Source: Firmicutes bacterium UBA5449
Lineage (GTDB): Bacteria; Bacillota; SHA-98; UBA4971
DNA length: 11,796 nt
NCBI GenBank assembly: GCA_002424305.1
Contig: DIQZ01000099.1
Location: 20,778-32,573, forward strand
Direction of reading: 5' to 3'
Each line of letters starts with the position of its first letter. The first letter of the stretch is position 1. A model generated the notes under the pieces. That model saw nothing but the letters and a program-made list of their open reading frames with translations. It was not told the origin of the DNA and searched no databases. A program made the position numbers and the translations under genes. Of this stretch, positions 6,299 to 11,796 are shown one piece after another.

Positions 6299-7459
6299 AT
6301 GGCAGACTACTCATTTTACTTCAACACGAAATTCGTATGTGGCAGGGGCTCTTTGGTCTATTTGGACGAGTTAGGCAGTCTACGCACTGCCCTTGTCGTC
6401 GACAGCAGAGCACTGGCAGCAGACAGACTTGACGCGATAAAGAAACGCCTGACCGGTTCCGGTAGAGTTTGTGAGGTGGTTGCTGACGTAAAGTCTGAGC
6501 CATCCACTGATGATGTGCAGCAGGTGCTGGAACATGTGCAGGAGTTCAAACCTGATTGCATCTTAGCTATCGGCGGCGGGTCAGTTCTGGACACTGCCAA
6601 GGCGCTGTGGGTATTCTACGAGCATCCCGACACCACATGGGAGCAGGCATTTACGCCGTTTGCCGTACATGCGCTTGGGAAGGCAGCGAAGCTTGTTGCA
6701 GTGCCGACCACCAGTGGAACGGGTTCGGAGACGACTTGCGTTGCTGTTATCACGGATTCAATGACAGGCCTGAAGAAGCTAATTATGTCAGATGAGATAG
6801 TCCCGACAATGGCGATCCTCGATGCAGACATGGTGAGCTCGATGCCTGCGAAAGTTGCGGCGTTTTCAGGGCTTGATGCGCTTTCCCACGCAATAGAAGT
6901 AGCTGCGTGCAGTATCTCCAGTGACCTGGCGGTATCAGTGGCTCTTGGAGCAGCTGTTGATATCCTCGAGTACCTGCCTGTTTCGGTAAAGGCAGATCCC
7001 GAGAGTGCAGAGGGTAGAGAGGCACGTGAGATCATGCATAGCGCGGCATCTATGGCAGGGATGGCGATGAACAAGTCTTGCACCGGCCTTACACACGCAA
7101 TAGACCAGATAGGGCCGATCTTCGGATACCCGCACGGGCTTGTATGCGGTCTCTTGCTTCCACACACGATAGCATACAGTGCACCGCATCCGATCTATGT
7201 GAGACTCGCACGGCGGGCAGGGTTTACCGGAAGTGATAAGGATATGTGCGACCACCTTGTACAGAGACTTCGGGACCTAAACGCAGAGCTTGGAATTCCC
7301 AGAAACCTTAAGGAGCTGGGAGTCGACAGGGAAGAGTTTGCGCAGCATGTAGACCGTCTGGCAAAGATCGGAGTATCCACCGCAGCCAGCAAGTTTTCGC
7401 CGGCCCCACTGGATGAGGTCAAGGCAAAGGCTTTGTTGTGGCAGGTCTACGAGGGATAA
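6299..7459 (+). CDS. Iron-containing (type III) alcohol dehydrogenase
   Basis: NAD(P)-dependent alcohol dehydrogenase of the iron-activated group III family, 386 residues, full length and cytosolic. The dinucleotide site is seen as AIGGGSVLDTAKAL (about residues 90-103) and PTTSGTGSE (136-144). Metal ligands fit D193 and H197 (GLDALSHAIE), H266 (THAIDQ) and H279 (GYPHG), matching the Asp-x3-His plus two-His pattern of FucO/AdhB-type enzymes. The ATG at 6299 is preceded by GGAGGGTGA with good spacing. It lies downstream of the AOR genes and the membrane protein on the same strand, with no strong terminator between, so a shared role in acid-aldehyde-alcohol conversion is plausible. The exact alcohol (ethanol, butanol, 1,3-propanediol or a diol) cannot be deduced. 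Confidence 0.92.
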   Translation: MADYSFYFNTKFVCGRGSLVYLDELGSLRTALVVDSRALAADRLDAIKKRLTGSGRVCEVVADVKSEPSTDDVQQVLEHVQEFKPDCILAIGGGSVLDTAKALWVFYEHPDTTWEQAFTPFAVHALGKAAKLVAVPTTSGTGSETTCVAVITDSMTGLKKLIMSDEIVPTMAILDADMVSSMPAKVAAFSGLDALSHAIEVAACSISSDLAVSVALGAAVDILEYLPVSVKADPESAEGREAREIMHSAASMAGMAMNKSCTGLTHAIDQIGPIFGYPHGLVCGLLLPHTIAYSAPHPIYVRLARRAGFTGSDKDMCDHLVQRLRDLNAELGIPRNLKELGVDREEFAQHVDRLAKIGVSTAASKFSPAPLDEVKAKALLWQVYEG

Positions 7460-7462
7460 TCC

Positions 7463-7480
7463 ATAAAAAAGTTGCTTTTT
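7463..7480 (+). terminator. Weak A/T-rich hairpin after the alcohol dehydrogenase
   Basis: AAAAAG, a three-base loop, then CTTTTT, immediately after the alcohol dehydrogenase stop. It has the T-run of an intrinsic terminator but a stem of only six mainly A-T pairs, so any termination here would be weak. Confidence 0.3.
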
Positions 7481-7510
7481 GACGGTGACGCCTATAGAAT
7501 ATAGACGACG

Positions 7511-7539
7511 TTGACATGTTGATCATGGTAAAATAGATG
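7511..7539 (+). promoter_or_regulatory. Candidate sigma-70-type promoter for the hyd leader
   Basis: A perfect -35 hexamer TTGACA (7511-7516) followed after 17 bases by TAGATG (7534-7539), a poor -10 with only three consensus matches. A TAAAAT lies nearer (7529-7534) but is only 12 bases from the -35. Transcription would start near 7545, just before the structured leader. The -35 and location support it; the -10 is weak. Confidence 0.42.
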
Positions 7540-7541
7540 TA

Positions 7542-7554
7542 GCAGTAGTACTGC
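7542..7554. promoter_or_regulatory. Operator-like palindrome at the predicted transcription start
   Basis: GCAGTA-G-TACTGC is a perfect 6+6 inverted repeat around one base, overlapping the expected start of the leader transcript. It could be a repressor site or a small 5'-end RNA hairpin; the sequence does not identify a regulator. Confidence 0.35.
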
Positions 7555-7586
7555 AGAAGATAACAGTTGTATCATCAAGTTAATAG

Positions 7587-7711
7587 AATCCGGACTCGCT
7601 GACCTGAGGGAGAAGGCAGAGTTTACTGCAGACGCAAAGTCTGCTTGTGGACGCAGAGTGTTTCTGTAGGCATAAGCCGTATCTGCCAAACCTTGAGGGC
7701 TGGGCCGGATT
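7587..7711 (+). ncRNA. Closed multi-helix leader RNA domain upstream of hydE (riboswitch-like candidate)
   Basis: Within the 465-base stretch without a gene (7460-7924), an RNA domain is closed by a seven-pair stem, AATCCGG (7587-7593) with CCGGATT (7705-7711). Inside, GGCAGA (7615-7620) pairs with TCTGCC (7682-7687) and encloses two hairpins: GCAGAC/GTCTGC (7628-7633, 7639-7644; loop GCAAA) and GCAGA/TCTGT (7653-7657, 7663-7667). That makes a nested three-way arrangement about 84 bases upstream of an intrinsic terminator. I compared it from memory with SAM, cobalamin, TPP, lysine, glycine, c-di-GMP-I, Moco, FMN and T-box consensus elements and found no match. A ligand-sensing or protein-binding role is inference. 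Confidence 0.45.
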
Positions 7712-7760
7712 GTGAATATTACTAGCTGTCCCTGAGTGAAGGGGTTAACCTGAACGCAAG

Positions 7761-7831
7761 GGGAGGCGAGCTTTTGTTTTCGAGGATGTGTGAAGGCCCG
7801 TCTCCTGTGCGCATGGGAGGCGGGCCTTTTG
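7761..7831 (+). terminator. Intrinsic terminator with alternative antiterminator pairing, before hydE
   Basis: Terminator: AAGGCCCGTCTCC (7793-7805) pairs with GGAGGCGGGCCTT (7816-7828), 13 pairs with one wobble, running into TTTT (7827-7830). An almost identical copy of the right arm, GGGAGGCGAGC-TTTTG (7761-7776), lies upstream and can pair with the same left arm over 10 positions with one mismatch and one wobble. The two pairings exclude each other, the layout expected for transcription attenuation of hydE. Confidence 0.7.
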
Positions 7832-7924
7832 ACATTGAATGCAAGAAACAGAGAAGCGAGAGACAGGCAGGATTTCCAACAAACAGGAGTAGCCCGGGTC
7901 TGCCAAGGTAGGGTTCCTGCGACT

Positions 7925-9076
7925 ATGGCTAACCGAGATGAGTTAGGCAAGACCGTGCTCACCCCAGGGGAGTTGATTGATACTGCGCTCCACCCAGATG
8001 AGTCGACTGAGCCGGCGACAGGCCAAGGCCGATTTGTCTGGACTGAGACAGGCTACGATAGGCTCACTGAACGCGATGTTACTGATATTGCATCCATGCT
8101 ACAAGCCTGCTCCGAAGGCGAAACAGAATTGCTATTCGCTCAGGCCGACCAAACCCGTAAACGCTTCGTTGGGGATTCTGTTCATATCCGAGGGATTATT
8201 GAGTTCTCCAACTACTGCATGCGAAACTGCTTGTATTGCGGTCTGAGGCGGGATAATCATAAACTTCGGAGATACAGGATGACTCCGGACGAGATACTGG
8301 CCGCTTCAGAAAACGGAATTCGAAGAGGCTATCGCACTATAGTCCTTCAATCAGGCGAAGATCTACACTACAGCACCTCAGATATTGCCCGAATCGTAGA
8401 GGGAATCAAGGGCCTCGGCGATGTGGCTGTGACCTTGTCCGTTGGTGAAAGAGCACGTAGTGAATATGCAACCATGAAATCAGCAGGAGCAGACAGATTC
8501 TTGCTAAAACACGAGACTGCAGATGCTGAGCTTTATCGACGTCTTCATCCCGGGAGATCCCTTGAGATGCGAATAGAATGTCTTCAAAACCTCAAAAGCC
8601 TGGGATTTCAGGTGGGCTCAGGGTTCATCGTCGGCCTGCCTGGCCAAGACATATCCACTATTGCCCGAGATATCGCTCTCCTTAAACTGCTCGATGTGGA
8701 CATGGCAGGAATCGGGCCGTTTATCCCGCACCCTGATACGCCCATAGCATTATATCCCGCAGGCGATGTTGCGATGACTCTGAAAGCTTTGGTAGTGACC
8801 AGGCTTGCCTTACCACACGCTAATTTGCCTGTCACAACTGCGCTCGCAACTTTGCGTCCGGACGGAAGAAAACTGGCCTTATCCTGTGGTGGAAACGTGA
8901 TAATGCCCAACATAACCCCGGCAAAATATAGGAAGCTTTATGAGATTTACCCGGATAGTGCATCTCTTAAGGATCCTGAAGACGGTGGTATAGGCGAAAT
9001 AGCTTTAATGCTCGAGACGATGGGAAGAAGAATTTCTCAAACGAAAGGAGATAGCTTCCGGAGGAAAAGGAGATAG
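7925..9076 (+). CDS. hydE: [FeFe]-hydrogenase H-cluster maturase HydE, radical SAM enzyme
   Basis: Radical SAM enzyme acting in the cytosol with HydG and HydF in assembly of the diiron subcluster of [FeFe]-hydrogenase. The cluster motif C98-x3-C102-x2-C105 lies in SNYCMRNCLYCGLRRDN, preceded by HIRGIIEFSNYC and followed by GYRTIVLQSGED, all typical of HydE; later family blocks include RFLLKHETAD, GSGFIVGLPGQ, GIGPFIPHPDTP and NVIMPNITPAKYRKLYEIYPD. The ATG at 7925 gives 383 residues, an N-terminus about 30 longer than usual. Its ribosome binding site is weak (AAGGTAGGG, 11 bases away). A GTG at 7790 is in frame but would put the terminator hairpin in the coding region, so I reject it. No cysteines occur after the NVIMPN block, so the optional second cluster seen in the Thermotoga enzyme is absent. 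The last residues (FRRKRR) come from a junction repeat. Confidence 0.94.
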   Translation: MANRDELGKTVLTPGELIDTALHPDESTEPATGQGRFVWTETGYDRLTERDVTDIASMLQACSEGETELLFAQADQTRKRFVGDSVHIRGIIEFSNYCMRNCLYCGLRRDNHKLRRYRMTPDEILAASENGIRRGYRTIVLQSGEDLHYSTSDIARIVEGIKGLGDVAVTLSVGERARSEYATMKSAGADRFLLKHETADAELYRRLHPGRSLEMRIECLQNLKSLGFQVGSGFIVGLPGQDISTIARDIALLKLLDVDMAGIGPFIPHPDTPIALYPAGDVAMTLKALVVTRLALPHANLPVTTALATLRPDGRKLALSCGGNVIMPNITPAKYRKLYEIYPDSASLKDPEDGGIGEIALMLETMGRRISQTKGDSFRRKRR

Positions 9077-9087
9077 TTTTCGGGGGG
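9044..9087 (+). repeat. Two 22-base tandem repeats across the hydE stop
   Basis: AAAGGAGATAG occurs at 9044-9054 and again at 9066-9076, period 22, each followed by a TTCCGG/TTTTCGG-like segment and a G-run. The TAG of the second copy is the hydE stop codon; the first copy encodes the KGDSFRRKRR tail. The TAG of the first copy is out of frame. The spacer from 9088 to 9237 has no gene. Confidence 0.8.
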
Positions 9088-9237
9088 AATTGGGATGCCG
9101 TCCGAAAGGACTTAAACCACTACGGAATGGGGATGCAGGAAGAGAAGCATAGAGTAATTCGAAAGCGTAGAGAGAGTCTTGAACGGAGGATCTCACCAGT
9201 TGACTGAGACAACCACAAAAAATGAGGTGAAAGTGTG

Positions 9238-10704
9238 ATGGCCATACCTGAGACTGAGATAAAAAAGTGTGATTTCATACCGGACGATATCATCATGGAT
9301 ATTTTGAGAGATACGAAGGAACCTGATTCTCACAGAGTTCGTGACATAGTTGACAAGGCAAGAGAAGCTAAAGGCTTATCTCCTGAAGAGGTGGGAAGGC
9401 TTCTTAATGTTCGAAGTGACGCTAACCTTGAGACGCTGTACGATGCTGCTCATGATGTGAAGGAAAAGATATACGGGAAGCGCATTGTCCTGTTTGCGCC
9501 CCTCTATTTCTCAAGTTTTTGTGTAAACAACTGCGTCTATTGCGGTTACCGCCGGGACAACAAATTGCGGAGACACAGACTATCCCGTGAGGGAGTAATG
9601 GAAGAGGTTAAAGTCTTAGAATCCATGGGTCACAAGAGACTTGCATTGGAGTGCGGCGAGGATCCGGTGAATTGTCCCATTGATTACGTTGAAGAAGTGA
9701 TACAAGCGGTCTACGACACAAAGCTGGATAGAGGCAGTATAAGACGGGTGAATGTCAATATTGCCGCTACGACTGTCCAAGACTACAAACGTCTCAAAGC
9801 TGCAAACATCGGGACATACATCCTTTTCCAGGAGACTTACCACAGGCCTACCTATGAGGCCATGCATCCTGAAGGACCTAAATCCAGTTATGATTGGCAT
9901 CTTGGCGCTATGGACAGGGCAATGGAAGCAGGTATCGATGATGTGGGAATCGGTGCACTTCTTGGGCTTTATGACTACCGCTACGAAATCCTGGGCCTTA
10001 TCTATCATGCACTTCACCTTGAAGAGAGATTCGGCGTAGGACCGCATACGATTTCCGTGCCCAGGCTACGACCTGCTCGAGGCGTTACACTTGAGACATT
10101 CCCATATCTTATGGCAGACAGAGACTTCAAGAAGATAGTGGCGATTTTGCGTCTGGCAGTGCCGTACACAGGTATTATCCTCTCTACCAGAGAGCGCGCC
10201 GGGTTCAGGGATGAAGTGATTGAGGTCGGTGTATCTCAAATCAGCGCAGGTTCACAAACAGGTGTCGGTGCTTATCGGCATGACTGTCACGCGGAAGGAT
10301 GTGTTGACGGCCATGCCAAGGCACATACTTCTGGAAGTTCAGCAGAAGAGGATGAGATTCCCCAGTTTGCAGTTGATGACCATAGGACTCCGGACGAAAT
10401 CATAGCCGGCCTCGCCACGTCGGGATACATCCCCAGCTATTGCACAGCGTGTTATAGGCAGGGGCGGACAGGTGACAGATTCATGGAGTTTGCAAAAACA
10501 GGCAAGATCCAAGATCTCTGCCAACCCAATGCTATCCTGACATTTAAGGAATACCTCTTAGACTATGCGTCTGACAGCACAAGAAGGATAGGGGAGGAAG
10601 CTATCAAAGCACACCTTGCGATGATCCCCTCCGAGAAAATCCGAATGGAGACGGAAAAGCGCCTTCTCAGACTCGAACAGGGTGAGCGGGATTTTTACTT
10701 TTAG
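9238..10704 (+). CDS. hydG: [FeFe]-hydrogenase H-cluster maturase HydG, radical SAM tyrosine lyase
   Basis: Radical SAM enzyme that cleaves tyrosine and supplies the Fe(CO)(CN) units of the H-cluster. The sequence has the N-terminal FIPDD...I helix region, C-x3-C-x2-C in FCVNNCVYCGYRRDN (C95, C99, C102 from the ATG at 9238), and the auxiliary-cluster motif C-x2-C-x22-C (C402, C405, C428) in YCTACYRQGRTGDRFM, both complete. SQISAGSQTGVGAY near residue 335-346 is typical. Directly after it is a His/Cys-rich insertion, RHDCHAEGCVDGHAKAH (347-363), then an acidic linker before FAVDDHRTPDEII; most relatives I know are shorter here. The ATG at 9238 is chosen because GAGGTGA (9224-9230) lies seven bases upstream; the adjacent GTG at 9235 is possible. 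It sits between hydE and hydF on the same strand. Length is 488 residues, slightly above the usual 470. Confidence 0.96.
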   Translation: MAIPETEIKKCDFIPDDIIMDILRDTKEPDSHRVRDIVDKAREAKGLSPEEVGRLLNVRSDANLETLYDAAHDVKEKIYGKRIVLFAPLYFSSFCVNNCVYCGYRRDNKLRRHRLSREGVMEEVKVLESMGHKRLALECGEDPVNCPIDYVEEVIQAVYDTKLDRGSIRRVNVNIAATTVQDYKRLKAANIGTYILFQETYHRPTYEAMHPEGPKSSYDWHLGAMDRAMEAGIDDVGIGALLGLYDYRYEILGLIYHALHLEERFGVGPHTISVPRLRPARGVTLETFPYLMADRDFKKIVAILRLAVPYTGIILSTRERAGFRDEVIEVGVSQISAGSQTGVGAYRHDCHAEGCVDGHAKAHTSGSSAEEDEIPQFAVDDHRTPDEIIAGLATSGYIPSYCTACYRQGRTGDRFMEFAKTGKIQDLCQPNAILTFKEYLLDYASDSTRRIGEEAIKAHLAMIPSEKIRMETEKRLLRLEQGERDFYF

Positions 10705-10708
10705 CTGC

Positions 10709-10738
10709 GAGGGCGCCTTTGTCGGTAGTTGCGTCCTC
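10709..10738 (+). other. Hairpin just after hydG, no T-tract
   Basis: GAGGGCGC (10709-10716) pairs with GCGTCCTC (10731-10738), eight pairs with one wobble and a 14-base loop, starting four bases after the hydG stop. The following bases (AATGGG) are not a T-tract, so it is more likely an mRNA-processing or 3'-protection structure than a terminator. Confidence 0.4.
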
Positions 10739-10755
10739 AATGGGAGCAATGCCTT

Positions 10756-10810
10756 CGGTCGGCACTCGGTTGGCACTTGGTACTCGGTTGGCACTATGAT
10801 TGGTGCCACT
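10756..10810 (+). repeat. Degenerate 11-base repeats between hydG and hydF
   Basis: CGGTCGGCACT (10756-10766), CGGTTGGCACT (10767-10777), a partial TGGTACT (10778-10784), CGGTTGGCACT (10785-10795), then a divergent TTGGTGCCACT ending at 10810. The last two also form an inverted repeat, GGCAC (10790-10794) with GTGCC (10803-10807). No coding potential is apparent in this 141-base spacer. Confidence 0.82.
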
Positions 10811-10845
10811 AGCCTTAAATACCAGCCTTAGAAAGGAGGAGCTAA

Positions 10846-11796
10846 ATGCAAGAAACACCGAGAAGCAACAGACTTCAAATAGCTATCCTGGGAAGACGAA
10901 ATGCAGGAAAATCAAGCCTGATAAATGCGCTCACAAATCAGGACATAGCCCTTGTTTCCGATGTCCCCGGGACTACTGCTGACCCTGTGTATAAGGCTAT
11001 GGAAATCCCACCGATAGGTCCTGTGACACTAATAGATACTGCAGGTATAGATGATACGGGAGAACTGGGCTTACTCAGAGTGGAGAAAACCTGGAGTGTT
11101 TTGAGTAAAGTTGACCTGGTAGTGCTGGTCATCGATGCAACCTCCGGCATTGGGGTGCCTGAGCATTCTGTCATGGAGAGGCTTCATGCAGAGGAATTGC
11201 CTGTTGTCGTTGTGGCAAATAAGATCGATCTTGCGCCCCTTGCCCTGATCGAGCAGTGGGAACAAGAGCTGGGTGTGAAAATTACGAAGGTGAGTTCAGA
11301 GACAGGAGAAGGCATAGAAGATGTTAAGGAACGGATTATCGCCTGTGCGCCTACTGACTGGGAAGGCCCGTCCTTAACCGCAGAACTTGTGTCACCCGGT
11401 GATACTGTGATTCTTGTGACACCTCTGGATATTGAGGCACCTAAAGGACGGCTAATCCTGCCTCAAGTTCAGACCATTCGTGACCTTCTTGACAATAACG
11501 CTCGTGTTATGGTGGTTAAGGAAGATGCTGTTGAAGAGACCATAGGAGATCTGAAAGTGCCTCCGAACCTTGTGATAACAGATTCCCAGGTATTCGGGGT
11601 TGTGTCCAAGCAGGTGCCGCCTGTTGTAAAACTTACGTCCTTTTCAATTATGTTTGCAAGACATAAAGGAGACCTTACCACTCTTGCTACAGGCGCTCGC
11701 CATGTTTCGAATCTTAAGCCGGGTGCGAAGGTCCTTATTGCTGAAGCGTGCACTCATCATCCTGTCGGTGACGACATCGGGCGTGTGAAAATCCCC
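10846..11796 (+). CDS. hydF: [FeFe]-hydrogenase H-cluster maturation GTPase HydF, 3' end outside window
   Basis: First 317 residues of HydF, the GTPase and scaffold that carries the diiron precursor made by HydE and HydG to apo-hydrogenase. The ATG at 10846 follows a strong AAAGGAGG with six bases between. GTPase motifs are the P-loop GRRNAGKSS (16-24), the switch Thr in VPGTTADPV (40-48), DTAG (64-67) and NKID (125-128). The linker/dimerisation region follows (DTVILVTPLDIEAPKGRLIL, about 186-205). The first part of the cluster-binding motif, C302-T-H304, is visible close to the end; the later C-x2-C should lie beyond the window, so some 80-90 residues are missing. The frame is open to the last base. 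It completes an ordered hydE-hydG-hydF cluster. Confidence 0.95.
   Translation, partial: MQETPRSNRLQIAILGRRNAGKSSLINALTNQDIALVSDVPGTTADPVYKAMEIPPIGPVTLIDTAGIDDTGELGLLRVEKTWSVLSKVDLVVLVIDATSGIGVPEHSVMERLHAEELPVVVVANKIDLAPLALIEQWEQELGVKITKVSSETGEGIEDVKERIIACAPTDWEGPSLTAELVSPGDTVILVTPLDIEAPKGRLILPQVQTIRDLLDNNARVMVVKEDAVEETIGDLKVPPNLVITDSQVFGVVSKQVPPVVKLTSFSIMFARHKGDLTTLATGARHVSNLKPGAKVLIAEACTHHPVGDDIGRVKIP

Noticed and set aside
7587..7711. Known riboswitch or T-box (the GACGCAAAG sequence recalls the c-di-GMP-I class)
   Set aside because: Only that short stretch matches; the other conserved parts of c-di-GMP-I, and the diagnostic elements of SAM, cobalamin, TPP, lysine, glycine, FMN, Moco and T-box RNAs, are absent. 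A covariance search is still needed.
7790..7924. Upstream GTG start for hydE
   Set aside because: It would translate the terminator hairpin, has no ribosome binding site, and the extra 45 residues resemble nothing in HydE.
7492..7962. Open frame of 156 codons on the minus strand across the hyd leader
   Set aside because: It lies opposite the promoter, structured leader and terminator and runs into hydE; its product shows no recognisable domain and there is no clear ribosome binding site.
10709..10738. Intrinsic terminator separating hydG from hydF
   Set aside because: The stem is reasonable but has no T-tract, and hydF follows in the expected functional order, so read-through is likely.
1930..10810. 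CRISPR array or insertion-sequence remnants as the source of the repeats
   Set aside because: Units are 11-22 bases, contiguous without unique spacers, differ from junction to junction, and no cas or transposase gene is present.

Overview
This window looks like part of the chromosome of a strictly anaerobic, fermentative or syntrophic bacterium. Evidence: a predicted tungsten/molybdenum aldehyde oxidoreductase with a four-cluster ferredoxin-type partner, an iron-type alcohol dehydrogenase, and the three maturases HydE, HydG and HydF of [FeFe]-hydrogenase. Strong GGAGG-type ribosome binding sites and TTG/GTG starts suit a Firmicutes-like lineage. The one secreted protein has a plain signal peptide with no lipobox cysteine, which would fit a cell with an outer membrane. 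The lineage assignment is inference. Every gene I accept is on the + strand.

Layout. (1) 1-3002: the end of a DUF1152-like protein, an MtaD/SsnA-type amidohydrolase (probable adenosine/MTA/SAH deaminase) and a BMP/PnrA-type nucleoside-binding protein; together they suggest nucleoside uptake and deamination. (2) 3205-5480: a 16-cysteine polyferredoxin subunit overlapping an AOR-family large subunit by four bases. (3) 5509-7459: a YczE/YitT-like membrane protein and an iron-dependent alcohol dehydrogenase. (4) 7460-7924: a gene-free stretch with a probable promoter, a closed multi-helix RNA domain and a strong intrinsic terminator whose left arm can pair alternatively with an upstream copy of its right arm, so it looks like an attenuated leader for the hyd genes. 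(5) 7925-11796: hydE, hydG and the first 317 codons of hydF, which runs off the window.

How the genes could work together: AOR plus ferredoxin interconverts carboxylic acids and aldehydes with low-potential electrons, the alcohol dehydrogenase interconverts aldehyde and alcohol, and an [FeFe]-hydrogenase matured by HydEGF, whose structural gene is not in this window, would release surplus electrons as H2. This is inference from gene content.

The most unusual feature is outside the proteins. At six consecutive gene junctions there are short degenerate tandem repeats, each with its own unit sequence and length (11, 12, 12, 14, about 18 and 22 bases), often three copies, three of them straddling the upstream stop codon. 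One has stayed in frame and encodes a repeated K-Q-L-P-like N-terminus on the YczE-like protein. Other points of interest are the hydE leader, a His/Cys-rich insertion in HydG, a perfect 14-bp inverted repeat inside the BMP gene, and an AOR that seems to lack a conserved active-site histidine and the usual C-terminal tail. No CRISPR array, insertion sequence, tRNA or rRNA was seen.
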